Assembly (NCBI RefSeq): GCF_030123405.1
Contig: NZ_CP126110.1
Location: 186,001 to 250,000 of the forward strand
Direction: 5' to 3'
DNA length: 64,000 nt
From: Neobacillus sp. WH10
GTDB taxonomy: Bacteria > Bacillota > Bacilli > Bacillales > Cytobacillaceae
Shown here: piece after piece, positions 8,928 to 18,513 of the stretch
Position numbering within the stretch: the first letter of the stretch is position 1
Layout: each line of letters begins with the position of its first letter
Notes under the pieces: generated by a model
The model's input: the letters and a program-made list of their open reading frames with translations, nothing else
What the model was told of the DNA's origin: nothing
Databases searched by the model: none
Made by a program: the position numbers and the translations under genes

Positions 8928-9014
8928 TGTTCACCGATATTAATGTTGGTAACTAGACATTAATGTTGGTAACTCTTTATTGTAGTAGGTAACTAAACAA
9001 AAAAGTAGGTTACT
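8928..9014 (+). repeat. Tn7R-like end of element A with four TnsB-type sites
   Basis: Four direct repeats of consensus ATTAATGTTGGTAACT end at exactly 8954, 8974, 8994 and 9014, a strict 20-bp period; the fourth is degenerate (GTAGGTTACT). Tn7R is known to hold four contiguous TnsB sites. The terminus TGTTCA is mirrored by TGAACA at 49630-49635. Confidence 0.85.
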
Positions 9015-9105
9015 CAAACATGTAGTTTTTAGAATTAACTAAAGAGAAATTGGAAATAATGTTTTATTAGGGCTAAATTGTTGCAAATGGTTGATTATAA
9101 ACCTT

Positions 9106-9230
9106 AAGCACCAATTAACAAAAAACTTTAAGAAAAGGCAAAAAAATTAAATAAGCATTAGTAAAAAATTAGTTAAAAACTAATGCTTATTTAATTTTGC
9201 CTTTTTCAAAGTTGATGTTAATTGGTGCTT
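9106..9230 (+). promoter_or_regulatory. Long hairpin between R end and tnsA
   Basis: 125-nt inverted repeat. The outer stem AAGCACCAATTAAC / GTTAATTGGTGCTT (9106-9119, 9217-9230) encloses AAAGGCAAAA-type pairing and a perfect 18-bp inner stem (9145-9162 with 9179-9196). A T-rich tract follows (9231-9247). It probably acts as a terminator or attenuator that insulates tnsABC from glmS read-through. The same hairpin, with different sequence, precedes the tnsA stub of element B. Confidence 0.75.
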
Positions 9231-9274
9231 TTTATTTTGCTCTTTTTTATCAATTTTTATGGAGGAAGTCAAAG

Positions 9275-10114
9275 ATGTCGAATGGATCAAAGATACAAAA
9301 GCGACAACAAAACAAAATTAAGGACGGAAGAGGACAGGGGTCTGGAAAAGATTATAAACCATTTATACAAGCACATGACAATAAGGTTGCATCAGAAGGT
9401 TGGGTAACTAGGCACCTTGGATGGAAAACGCAAAGAATTCACCATACAATGTCTAGTCACGAGAGAAAATACCTGTATTTTTTGGAATGGCTTGATGCAG
9501 TGGTGGACATTAGAGAACAGTTTCCTTTACTTCCATTAAGACGGACAGAGGAAATAGCCAAGCAGCTTGGTATAAAACATGCACACTTAGATGGAGTGCC
9601 GGTTGTGATGACTACTGACTTTTTGATAACATTACGAACTTCTCAAGGATTAATTGATATCGTTCGAACAGTGAAGCCTGCCTCAAAATTAACGAAAAGG
9701 ACTTTAGAGTTATTTGAAATCGAAAGGAGGTTCTTTCTAGAACAGGGAATTGATTGGGGAATTGTGACGGAACGGAGAATGTCAGATATATGTATATCAA
9801 ATGTAGAGTGGATGTATGAAGCAAGATACTTGGATACTAGGCCTAATATAGATGAAGAGCTCGTTTCACTAATTAAAGATGACCTCTTTAAAGTGATATT
9901 CCATGATCAAGGTAATACTTCTATAAGTAAGTTATGCCTGAGATGTGACAATACATTTGGAATAGAAAATGGGACAAGTATATTTATCTTAAAGCACATG
10001 CTTGCAATAAAAAAATGGAGGACCGACATGAATACACAGATAAAAAATTCAAAACCGTTAATAATTGTAAATTGTGAAGAACACAAAATTTCTCTTAATA
10101 AAAATATAGGATGA
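9275..10114 (+). CDS. tnsA: Tn7-like transposase endonuclease TnsA
   Basis: Cuts the 5' ends of the transposon together with TnsB, giving cut-and-paste movement. The 279-aa protein has the TnsA restriction-enzyme fold. Catalytic residues fall at E63 (SHERKYL), D115 (MTTDFLIT) and K134 (VRTVKPA), almost the same numbers as E. coli TnsA (E63, D114, K132). The conserved VVDIREQFPLLPL lies near 76-88. The ORF is open from 9197, but the good RBS GGAGGAAG precedes ATG 9275; the upstream part runs back into the hairpin and is not expected to be translated. TnsB starts 16 bp after its stop. Confidence 0.95.
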   Translation: MSNGSKIQKRQQNKIKDGRGQGSGKDYKPFIQAHDNKVASEGWVTRHLGWKTQRIHHTMSSHERKYLYFLEWLDAVVDIREQFPLLPLRRTEEIAKQLGIKHAHLDGVPVVMTTDFLITLRTSQGLIDIVRTVKPASKLTKRTLELFEIERRFFLEQGIDWGIVTERRMSDICISNVEWMYEARYLDTRPNIDEELVSLIKDDLFKVIFHDQGNTSISKLCLRCDNTFGIENGTSIFILKHMLAIKKWRTDMNTQIKNSKPLIIVNCEEHKISLNKNIG

Positions 10115-10130
10115 ATGGAGAAGAAAAACA

Positions 10131-12308
10131 ATGGTTATTTATCAAAACAGCATAATTGAATTGCTTAATTTAGATTTAAAAGCTGACAAAATTATTCGAG
10201 TTCTTTGGATATCGCCTAGTCAAGAAGATATGTATGTAGTAGAAATAAATGATCAAAAAAAAATGACTTTCCCTTTTGCCATTGAGTATAAGGAACTATT
10301 AAGTGATTTGGAGGAGGATAGAGCACGTATAGTAAAGGTAGACCCAGACCTAAGATTGATTTCACCAGATCCAGTGTATTTGGAAAAGTATAAAAAAGAT
10401 CGGGATACTAACTGGAATATCATTAAAGATATTGTTTGCAGGGAACCAGAAATATACATATCAGAGTTCCGAGGAGCAATGGTCGAGGAAATGAAAGAAC
10501 AGACCGGAAAGGCTAAAAAAGAAATATATAAATTTCTTAAGAAGTATTGGTTTTATGGAAAAACAAAAAATGCTCTTCTGAAAAACTACTTCGATTGTGG
10601 TCGTAGTTCAAAACCAAGGAGATATTCAAAGAAACCTGGGCCAAAGCCGAATGAAGGTAATGGGTGGATTGTTACTGAAAAGGATAAAGAAATTTTTAGA
10701 AAGGCTATAAATAAATTTCATATAAAAGAAAAGATGGATCTTACTGCAACACATCAACATATGCGTGAAGAATGGTATCATTCTGGGTTTTACCGTGAAC
10801 ATGGTGTAATGGTGCCTATAGTTGAGCATGAAAATGCCCCTTCTTTGCGTCAATTTACATATTGGTATAATAAAGAATTCTCTTCTCTGCAAAAGTATTC
10901 AAATCGGAGAGGTAAACGAAAAGCAGAAATGGATGTAAGACCAATTCAAGGAGATCCAGCGGCAAGAGCAATAGGTATAGGCCATTTATATGAAATTGAT
11001 TCAACTCCGGCAGATATTATCTTGGTGGCAGAGGACAGGAAAACGAAAATTGGAACACCCACTTTATATATAGTTAAAGATGTGTATAGTCGAATAATCG
11101 CAGGTTTTCACGCTAGTTTAAGTCCTGCCTCTAAAATTGAACTTATGGTTGCAATGATAAATGCAGCATCAGACAAAGTAGAGTTTTGCAGGCAATATGG
11201 AATTAAGATAAAAGAAAGTGATTGGCCGTGTAAAAATCTACCGGTTTATTTAGCGGGTGACCGAGGAGAATTGAAAAGCAAGTGGGCTGAAAATCTTGTG
11301 AGCCTTAAGGTTGACGTTGATAATGCACCATCGTATCGTGGCGATTTAAAGCCTTTTGTAGAACAACATTTTAGGTTAACTAATAAAGAAATCCGTGAGC
11401 TATTTTATAAGGCAGGGGCAAAACCTCCTAAAATGATAGAACGAGGGGATGAAGATCCCACAGGTAAGGCTGCGTTAACCATTTATGAATTCACTCAATT
11501 TATGATAATACAAATTCTCACCTATAATAAATGTGCTCTTCCAGATGAATTTTTGGTTACTAAGGAAATGTTTGAGGAAAAAGTGGAATTAACTCCAAAG
11601 GGAATATGGGAATGGGGAGAAAGTAAATCAGTTCTACATGAGGAGCCGTTTGATGTGCTTATATATAATCTTTTGCCAAAGGAACAATCAACTGTAACTA
11701 GAAGTGGAATAAAGTTTTTGAATATGTACTATACAAGTGACTTAGGGTTAAAATGCGGTTGGTTTGTGGATGAGAGGATAGATGGAAAGAAAGAAATTGA
11801 AATCAGATATGATCCTCGAAACGTCAGTAGTATTTTTTTACGTATAAACAGTGGAAAGATAGTACAATGTTCACTTACAGAAAAGTATAAAGAATATGAT
11901 GGCTTACATTTAGAGGATGTTAAGGCAATCATGAAATACAAAAAAGATGAAATCAAAAATCAGGAGAAAGAAGAACTACAACACAAAGCAGTATTACATG
12001 CCTTTGCAGAAAATTTGGCTAATGACGCGATTATAAAAACAAAGGATGCAACTGAAAGTCTAAGTCTTGCACAAAGACAAAAAAACAAGAGGGAAACAAA
12101 AAAAGCAGAAAGTAAGACTGTGGGTAGTCAAAATGCATTCACTGCAAAGGAATCGTTAAGAACAAATGGAGAACAAATAGAAACAGCTGAGATTATTACT
12201 TTTCCAAACAAAAATAACATAATACCTCAAAATGAGGAGAGCAAAATACAGCAACTTTTTGGAGCTAAGAATAAAGAAAGGAGAAGAGAGCGTGAATCTA
12301 TGGAATGA
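10131..12308 (+). CDS. tnsB: Tn7-like DDE transposase TnsB
   Basis: Binds the repeats at both ends, cuts the 3' ends and joins them to the target. The 725-aa protein has an N-terminal DNA-binding region and an rve integrase core. The DDE triad is readable: D290 (LYEIDSTPADI), D377 (LAGDRGELKS) and E411 (FVEQHFRLTNKE). A mu-type beta-barrel region follows, then a charged Lys/Glu-rich C-terminal tail (about 610-725) of the kind that contacts TnsC. The 3' end overlaps tnsC by 17 bp. Full length and intact. Confidence 0.95.
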   Translation: MVIYQNSIIELLNLDLKADKIIRVLWISPSQEDMYVVEINDQKKMTFPFAIEYKELLSDLEEDRARIVKVDPDLRLISPDPVYLEKYKKDRDTNWNIIKDIVCREPEIYISEFRGAMVEEMKEQTGKAKKEIYKFLKKYWFYGKTKNALLKNYFDCGRSSKPRRYSKKPGPKPNEGNGWIVTEKDKEIFRKAINKFHIKEKMDLTATHQHMREEWYHSGFYREHGVMVPIVEHENAPSLRQFTYWYNKEFSSLQKYSNRRGKRKAEMDVRPIQGDPAARAIGIGHLYEIDSTPADIILVAEDRKTKIGTPTLYIVKDVYSRIIAGFHASLSPASKIELMVAMINAASDKVEFCRQYGIKIKESDWPCKNLPVYLAGDRGELKSKWAENLVSLKVDVDNAPSYRGDLKPFVEQHFRLTNKEIRELFYKAGAKPPKMIERGDEDPTGKAALTIYEFTQFMIIQILTYNKCALPDEFLVTKEMFEEKVELTPKGIWEWGESKSVLHEEPFDVLIYNLLPKEQSTVTRSGIKFLNMYYTSDLGLKCGWFVDERIDGKKEIEIRYDPRNVSSIFLRINSGKIVQCSLTEKYKEYDGLHLEDVKAIMKYKKDEIKNQEKEELQHKAVLHAFAENLANDAIIKTKDATESLSLAQRQKNKRETKKAESKTVGSQNAFTAKESLRTNGEQIETAEIITFPNKNNIIPQNEESKIQQLFGAKNKERRRERESME

Positions 12309-14022
12309 AGGGCAAGAACTGTTAAAAGGTGTTCATTGCAAGGCTGAGTATAAAGAACAAATTGTTGAGCAAAATCAAGGAAATCCCCTTATTGAAGCGA
12401 TACCAAGCCGTTTAGATATCGAAATGTTTTACGATAAATTATATTCCATTCCTATGTTTAAAACTGAACACTTGGGATATGGAATTGAGGACCGTTTGGA
12501 ACTTGTACAGCAAATAAAACCTAGCTTTTGGTTACCCCTTCCTAGCCATTATGATAAATATAGGAGTCTGTACAATATGCTAAAAATAGGTTATCAATCA
12601 AGGAACCCCGTTACGGCTATGTATAACCGACAGTTTGCTATAGGCTGGGATAAAATCCTTGAAACAGGATTAGATGAAAATGGTGCCAATATTGCTGGTA
12701 ACATTCAAACTGCGCAAAGTTCAACCGAAATTGGTTTAAGTGGTATGGGGAAAAGCAAAGTTTACGAACGAATACTAAAATTATTGTTTCCACAGGTTAT
12801 CCATCATAGTGAGTACAAAGGAAGAATTTTACTTACCACACAAGTGGTTTGGCTTAAAATTGAGTGCCCAAGCGGTAAATCCATAGGTGCATTATGTAAA
12901 AATTTTTATGCAGCTGTTGATGATTTGCTGGGAAGTAAGTTTTATGAAAAACACGGAGAAAAGGGTGGGACAATTGATGATTTGGCGAAAAGAATGGTTA
13001 AGGTAGCAGCGCAAATCAATCTTGGAGTATTAATTATTGATGAGATACAGAATGTTCATAAGGCACATTCTGGTGGTGATGAGAGAATGATTAATTTCAT
13101 AACTGAATTGGTTAATACTATTGGAATTCCAGTAATTGTGATTGGGACTTTCAAAGCGATGTATCTGTACAAAAAATCATTAGCTGTTTCACGTAGAGGT
13201 ATTCCAGATATGTACAATGAAAATGTTACAAGTTTAATGCTGGAGGATAGTTGGGAATGGAATGAATTTATTCAGAATCTATGGGATTTGCAATACACTG
13301 CAAAATATACGACGTTAACAGATGACTTAAAAAAGGCTATGTATTACCAAACGTTAGGCATACCGGATATAGCTGTGAAGTTATTTATGCATGTGCAGGC
13401 TAAAGCGATATTAAATGGAGAAGATGAAAAAATTACGGTATCACTTTTAAATGATGTGGCGTCAAAGAGTTTACGCCTTCTTCAACCTATTTTTGAAAAG
13501 ATAAGAAGGGGGAGCAGCATTTCATTGTTAGACGAATTAGATGATGTTCACTTAGAATGGGATTCGTTTAACGATTATTTTAAACAAGCCTCTCACCGTA
13601 TAAATCTATATGGTAAAGTAGCTAAAGATCATTCTCGTGTTAACCAACAAAAAAATAAAGACTCAATCATTAATGAACTTGTGCAGTTTGCATTAAATCT
13701 GGTTTCAAGTACTGAATTAGCAGAATCACTCGCACTAACTGTTTTTCAAGCGAGTGAGGGAATGGGGGATAAGAGCAACATGTTCGCTCATTTAGCACAA
13801 CTGGTATTAGCTAAAAAACTTCCAAGTTCAGTAACCAACGTCGTGAACCAAGTGAGTGGTTTACCAAAGTCAACAAAACCCAAAAAAATAAAGCCATTAC
13901 TAGAACAAGGTGATATTCGTTTTATAGTCAGTGAAGGATTAAAAAAAGGATTGACCACAGAAGAATCCTTATTTGAAGCAGGTTTAGTAAAAGAATATGA
14001 TGAACTGTTAAATATCATTTAA
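12292..14022 (+). CDS. tnsC: Tn7-like AAA+ regulator TnsC
   Basis: ATP-dependent matchmaker that links the target selector (TnsD) to the TnsAB transposase and takes part in target immunity. The 576-aa product has Walker A GLSGMGKS (K154, S155) and Walker B GVLIIDEIQN (D250, E251). A sensor-like VIGTFKA lies near 285. The GTG at 12292, preceded by AAAGGAGAAGAG, is the best start; the reading frame is open further upstream inside tnsB. The 17-bp overlap with tnsB implies coupled translation. The C-terminal extension (about 430-576) is probably the TnsA/TnsB/TnsD contact region; this is inference. Confidence 0.93.
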   Translation: MNLWNEGQELLKGVHCKAEYKEQIVEQNQGNPLIEAIPSRLDIEMFYDKLYSIPMFKTEHLGYGIEDRLELVQQIKPSFWLPLPSHYDKYRSLYNMLKIGYQSRNPVTAMYNRQFAIGWDKILETGLDENGANIAGNIQTAQSSTEIGLSGMGKSKVYERILKLLFPQVIHHSEYKGRILLTTQVVWLKIECPSGKSIGALCKNFYAAVDDLLGSKFYEKHGEKGGTIDDLAKRMVKVAAQINLGVLIIDEIQNVHKAHSGGDERMINFITELVNTIGIPVIVIGTFKAMYLYKKSLAVSRRGIPDMYNENVTSLMLEDSWEWNEFIQNLWDLQYTAKYTTLTDDLKKAMYYQTLGIPDIAVKLFMHVQAKAILNGEDEKITVSLLNDVASKSLRLLQPIFEKIRRGSSISLLDELDDVHLEWDSFNDYFKQASHRINLYGKVAKDHSRVNQQKNKDSIINELVQFALNLVSSTELAESLALTVFQASEGMGDKSNMFAHLAQLVLAKKLPSSVTNVVNQVSGLPKSTKPKKIKPLLEQGDIRFIVSEGLKKGLTTEESLFEAGLVKEYDELLNII

Positions 14023-14047
14023 GAAATAATCACCCGCGGAGGAAAGA

Positions 14048-15982
14048 ATGACACCGTTAATATCGTTTCCAGAACCTTATCCTGATGAAGACTTTAGGAG
14101 CTTGGTTTATCGTTTTCATATTAGGTCATCTAATGGGACACTGGTCGAAACTAATATGGATTTATTTGAAAAAAAATCTGGGAAGTACTCGATATTTCCA
14201 AACAAACTAATAACATTTTTGAGGAAATTACCAATTGGAAATTCATATAGTTTAGATTACTTTATTTTAAACCATACCTGGTATGGTTTAATTTTTGCAT
14301 TTATGAAGAATGGCAAGAGGAATGACCTTACTGAAGTTATTAAATATGGGAGTGAAAACAAATTTTATATTTCTTCTAACGTTCCCAATAATTTATTTTC
14401 TCGTACGATACGATATTGCCCATTGTGTTTGAAGGAAGATGTAGAGTTATATGGTGAATTTTACATTCATAGAAAACATCAAATAACCTTTATGGATTTT
14501 TGTCATAAGCATTTTGTACTATTAATCGATAAATGTAGTTGTTGTGATGCGGATTTAACCAGTATTTCTTATGAAGGGTTGAAAAATCGTCCGTGTTGTA
14601 AAAATGGCCATGACCTGACGAGAGTTACCAAAACGGTTTTGATTGGTGAATTGGAGCAACTAAAAATTGATGTATTTAATCTTATTTGTTTTTTTAATGA
14701 AAATTATCAGACTTTTAATTCAGAGAAAATCACTCATAAAATTCTTATGGGATTATGGCACAAAAAATATATTCAGTATAAAGGGAGGATTTTAAAAAAG
14801 GAGTTGATTTTTTCTATTATCTCCGAGTATGGTAACTTACAATTACAAGCTATTTCATTAAGTCCAGGACAGATCAGACATAGATCTTATGTAGCCAGAG
14901 TATTGAGTAAGGAACTTAACCAAGATATTATTTTTTATTGTTTATTAATCCTCTATTTGTTTCATTCAAAGGAAGAATTTGTAAACTATCATATTGATAT
15001 TGCAAATCCAATACCCTTCGGGCAAGGACCATGGAAATGCTTAAATAAAATTTGTGATGGATTTAATAATTATGTGATAAGTAAAAACAAGCGTATCGCA
15101 AAAAATTCTGGTGGTACGGTAATATCTGCAGAGTTTGAATGTCCTATTTGTGGGCAAATCTATGTGAAAAGGTGGCATCCAAATCAGGATAAAAAGGAAA
15201 AAGTGATGATTAAAACAATGGGGGGAAAATGGATTAATCGCCTTCTGGAGTTATACCTTAATGGGGATTCTTCGTATGAAATAGCCCGAAAACTTGAGTG
15301 TTCAGAATTCGGAGTAAGAAATAATTTGAATAGAATTGTTGGCAGCTCCAATGTTTTAACAGCTCAAAATAGAGAAGCTGTAAAGCAAATTATTCAATCA
15401 TATTGGGAATCGGCTGGTACCAGTGAGACAGATAGGAAAAAAGAAGAGTTTCGTAATGTTGTTGTCAAAATTCTTATTTCTTGCGAATCCATTAGCAGAA
15501 CGAACTTGTCTAAAAAAATTCCCTATGTATATCAATGGCTGAAGATGAATGATATTGAATGGCTAGAATCGGCCTTACCATTAAAAGAGACTAATAAAAA
15601 AGTACCTGAAGACTTAACACACTTTGATGAGCAATTATCAGTAAAAATCCAAAAAGTTAGCGAGGAATTATATAAGACTTGCCCTTACCAAATAAAAAAA
15701 ACAACTATTTTAAAAAAACTATCTAAGATAGAAATGAACCGACTTAAATCTATGTCCAGTCGTCTTCCGTTAAGTACTGTCTTGTTAAATAAAAATATTG
15801 AGTCATTGAATGATTATTTCATAAGGAGGGTACCTTTTGTAATAGCTAATTTGTTAAAGTACGGTTATAAAAACATTACTCTAAAAAGTTTAGAAAGTTA
15901 TGTAAAGAATTATAGTAAGTGTGACCTGGATACACAAAAAAAAATTAAAGAATATTTAAAAGAAATGGGCTTTTATGAATGA
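14048..15982 (+). CDS. TnsD/TniQ-family target selector 1
   Basis: Target-site selection protein of the TniQ superfamily, 644 aa. The N-terminal TniQ domain begins ISFPEPYPDEDFRSLVYRFH. A zinc-binding block follows near residues 122-185: CPLC, HRKH, C..H, then a second pair CSCC. A second CxxC block (GPWKCLN .. FECPICGQIY) lies near 335-380, with an HTH-like segment after it (SSYEIARKLECSEFGVRNNL). RBS GGAGGAAAG precedes ATG 14048, 25 bp after tnsC. It is paralogous to the next gene. Which of the two reads the glmS end cannot be decided by eye. Confidence 0.88.
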   Translation: MTPLISFPEPYPDEDFRSLVYRFHIRSSNGTLVETNMDLFEKKSGKYSIFPNKLITFLRKLPIGNSYSLDYFILNHTWYGLIFAFMKNGKRNDLTEVIKYGSENKFYISSNVPNNLFSRTIRYCPLCLKEDVELYGEFYIHRKHQITFMDFCHKHFVLLIDKCSCCDADLTSISYEGLKNRPCCKNGHDLTRVTKTVLIGELEQLKIDVFNLICFFNENYQTFNSEKITHKILMGLWHKKYIQYKGRILKKELIFSIISEYGNLQLQAISLSPGQIRHRSYVARVLSKELNQDIIFYCLLILYLFHSKEEFVNYHIDIANPIPFGQGPWKCLNKICDGFNNYVISKNKRIAKNSGGTVISAEFECPICGQIYVKRWHPNQDKKEKVMIKTMGGKWINRLLELYLNGDSSYEIARKLECSEFGVRNNLNRIVGSSNVLTAQNREAVKQIIQSYWESAGTSETDRKKEEFRNVVVKILISCESISRTNLSKKIPYVYQWLKMNDIEWLESALPLKETNKKVPEDLTHFDEQLSVKIQKVSEELYKTCPYQIKKTTILKKLSKIEMNRLKSMSSRLPLSTVLLNKNIESLNDYFIRRVPFVIANLLKYGYKNITLKSLESYVKNYSKCDLDTQKKIKEYLKEMGFYE

Positions 15983-16032
15983 TAATTAACTAAATGGGTA
16001 AGAATGGGGAGAAAAAGATCGGAGTAAAGGTA

Positions 16033-17946
16033 ATGATTTTCTTCCCTAATCTATACAAAGATGAATTACTATTTAGTGTGTTAGCAAGATATTACCAATA
16101 TTCAGGTGATGAAAACAAAAAACACTTTATGTTCGATTTATTTGATTCTTCTACAACTTGTGCAACAACAATATTTCCTGCAAATCTAGAAAAACTATGT
16201 GAAAACCTCCCATTTTCCAATGCATATTCCTCCGATTATTTTATAAACAATCATACCCTCCTTCCTTACTATTCCCCTTTTATGACTAATGATCGTGAAA
16301 ATAAACTCAGATTAATTATGAAAAATGAAGACGGAACAAATATATTTATGAGCTCTGGAAGAGCTGCAAGTACTGTTAAAAATGAAAAAAAATTAAAGTA
16401 TTGCTTATTGTGTGTTGATGAAGAAAAAGAAACCAAAGGTGAGTGTTACTGGCATAGAACACATCAGATTGAGGGAGTAAAAGTTTGTCCAATTCATAAG
16501 ACCTGGCTTATTGAATCATCGAATCCATTCACTGAAAGAAAGCATAAACAAGAATTTATATCTTTAGAAGATAGTATCAGGAATTCTGATTTAATCAGTA
16601 TTGATACCAATCTTGAGATAGAGTTTGAGAATTTTCTATATGTTGCAGAACAAACGGATTACTTGCTAAACAATAGGATCGAGCCACTAGGTTTGGAGAA
16701 TTTAAGAAATTTTTATATATCTAAATTGAATAAGCAACAATTATTAACTTTAGAAGGCAGAGTTCGGTGGAAGCAGTTGATTCCAAAGTTTAATGAGTAC
16801 TATGGAAAACAGTTATTAGATACTCTAGAAAGTTTTATTCATCCTGATGAAATTGAAATTGATACATGGTTACATAAGTTACTTAGAAAACCAAGGGTAA
16901 GTTGTCATCCCTTAAGACACATTTTGTTGTTGGGATTTCTAGGAGAAACTATCTCATCAATGGTTAGTCAAATCGATTCAATATCATATAAGCCCTTTGG
17001 GGACGGCCCTTGGATTTGCCTAAATAAAGCTGCAGAACATTACCAAAAACCTATCCTAACTTCATGTGTAATTTCTAGGGATTATAAATCAGGCCTTCCT
17101 ATTGGAACATTTTCTTGTTCATGTGGATTTGTTTTTTCTAGAAAAGGGCCAGATAAAACAAATGAAGACAGATATAGGATTGGGCGGATAATAGAATTTG
17201 GTAGAGTATGGGAAGATAAGTTAGCTGAGTTGGAGCAAAAAAAATTATCTTTGCGGAAGATGGCAAAACTGTTAGGCGTGGATCCAAAGACAATAAAAAG
17301 AAGATTAATCAGACGAGTTGATGAACAAATAAATATAACCCCAAATGATAATACCATTAAAATTAAAAACTATAGAAGAGAATGGACGATACTTCTTAAA
17401 AATAACGTAGGTAAAACTATTACAGAATTAAGAGCAATAAGTCCAAAACTGTACACCTGGCTATACCGTAATGATGGAGAGTGGTTAAAAGACAATTATC
17501 CATCGAGTGAACAAAGGAATAAACCATTAAATGGCCTCGTAAGAGTGGATTGGAAAAAACGGGATGAAGAAATAGCAATGAAAGTAGAATCCATTGTTTA
17601 TACCATTCTATCTGAAAAAAATAATCTAACTAGAGTAACCAAAAATGAAATAGGTCGAAGACTAGGTAAGTTGGCGTGGTTTCTAAAATATTTAGATCAG
17701 CTCCCTAAAACACTGGTAATTGTCAATAAAAGTATAGAAACGGTGGAACAATTTCAGATAAGAAGAATCAAGAATGTAGTCAGGGAGTTAAGAAAAACTA
17801 ATGCATCGATTAAAGAATGGAAAGTAATTCGTGCAGCAGGATTAAAAAAAGAATTTGCACAGAGTTTAAAAAAGGTAATTACCAATGAACTACTTAGTTA
17901 CCCAATAAAAGAAGAGAATTCGTATGTAGAGGATATTAGAGAATAA
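16033..17946 (+). CDS. TnsD/TniQ-family target selector 2
   Basis: Second TnsD-like protein, 637 aa from ATG 16033; an in-frame ATG at 15994 lacks an RBS, whereas GGAG lies 8 nt before 16033. It opens MIFFPNLYKDELLFSVLARY, has one zinc site (CLLC..HRTH..CPIH near 125-160), then GPWICLN and FSCSCGFVFSRKGPD near 330-375, which is the classic TnsD signature. An HTH follows (LRKMAKLLGVDPKTIKRRL). The C-terminal repeats RTLYTWLYRNDGEWL-like segments seen in TnsD of glmS-homing elements. It lacks the second CxxC of its neighbour. Inferred to be the better candidate for attTn7 recognition. Confidence 0.88.
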   Translation: MIFFPNLYKDELLFSVLARYYQYSGDENKKHFMFDLFDSSTTCATTIFPANLEKLCENLPFSNAYSSDYFINNHTLLPYYSPFMTNDRENKLRLIMKNEDGTNIFMSSGRAASTVKNEKKLKYCLLCVDEEKETKGECYWHRTHQIEGVKVCPIHKTWLIESSNPFTERKHKQEFISLEDSIRNSDLISIDTNLEIEFENFLYVAEQTDYLLNNRIEPLGLENLRNFYISKLNKQQLLTLEGRVRWKQLIPKFNEYYGKQLLDTLESFIHPDEIEIDTWLHKLLRKPRVSCHPLRHILLLGFLGETISSMVSQIDSISYKPFGDGPWICLNKAAEHYQKPILTSCVISRDYKSGLPIGTFSCSCGFVFSRKGPDKTNEDRYRIGRIIEFGRVWEDKLAELEQKKLSLRKMAKLLGVDPKTIKRRLIRRVDEQINITPNDNTIKIKNYRREWTILLKNNVGKTITELRAISPKLYTWLYRNDGEWLKDNYPSSEQRNKPLNGLVRVDWKKRDEEIAMKVESIVYTILSEKNNLTRVTKNEIGRRLGKLAWFLKYLDQLPKTLVIVNKSIETVEQFQIRRIKNVVRELRKTNASIKEWKVIRAAGLKKEFAQSLKKVITNELLSYPIKEENSYVEDIRE

Positions 17947-18153
17947 TATCCTTTGCTTTTTTTTATGGACTTGGGCAATTCCCTTTGATCATAATTTAAG
18001 ACTCATTTTCGTGCTGAATAACATCTTTATAGAATTTTAAGGGAATAGTTGAATTTAACGCCTTGCACTATTGTGAGTTTTTCTCCGTTATTCGTTTGGT
18101 TGTGTGCTACAATATAATTGTATTTATTTTACATAGCTATTGGAGGACTTTGT

Positions 18154-18356
18154 ATGATTATAAGCTATGATAAATTGTGGAAACTCTGATTGACAAGAAA
18201 ATGAATAAAACGGAGTTGAAGGAACAGGCTGGGATTACATACAATATATTAGCTCGCCTTGGGAAATGCCAACCTGTAAATCTAGAAAGCTTATATAAAA
18301 TTTGCAAGTGTCTCGACTGCAATATTGGAGACATTATTGAGTTTGAAATAGAGTAA
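18154..18356 (+). pseudogene. Frameshifted XRE/YozG-type regulator
   Basis: Two frames together read a compact Cro/C1-type HTH protein: IISYDKLWKL, then LIDKKMNKTELKEQAGIT, NILARLGKCQPVNLESLYKI and CDCNIGDIIEFEIE. The first frame stops at TGA after the Leu codon near 18187. One missing base there restores a 67-68-aa protein. An RBS (GGAGG) precedes ATG 18154. This is either a real decayed gene or a sequencing error. Confidence 0.75.
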
Positions 18357-18482
18357 GCGATAGATGCAATAAACAGAAATAATACTAACATGGAAGGTGC
18401 TTAGAAGAGCGAATATCAAGAGTCAATTTGCCAAAGAAATTACTGATTTTATTAAGGAAAATGAAATTTAACTTACGAGAGC

Positions 18483-18513
18483 GAATCTTCGAAGATGCGA
18501 AGGTTCTTTTTTT
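18483..18513 (+). terminator. Intrinsic terminator
   Basis: Stem GAATCTTCG / CGAAGGTTC (one G-T pair) with loop AAGATG, followed by seven T residues. It separates the tns/xre region from the nuclease operon. Confidence 0.8.

Noticed and set aside
8928..9014. 20-bp repeats as a CRISPR array
   Set aside because: Period is too short, there are no unique spacers, and the position is that of a Tn7-type end.
9197..9274. N-terminal extension of TnsA
   Set aside because: It is the right arm of the pre-tnsA hairpin and the ATG at 9275 has a strong RBS and family-like start.
12232..12291. N-terminal extension of TnsC inside tnsB
   Set aside because: No RBS, and the GTG at 12292 has AAAGGAG at good spacing.
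14048..17946. CRISPR-associated (CAST) targeting
   Set aside because: No cas genes or repeat-spacer array in element A; both TniQ proteins are long TnsD-type.
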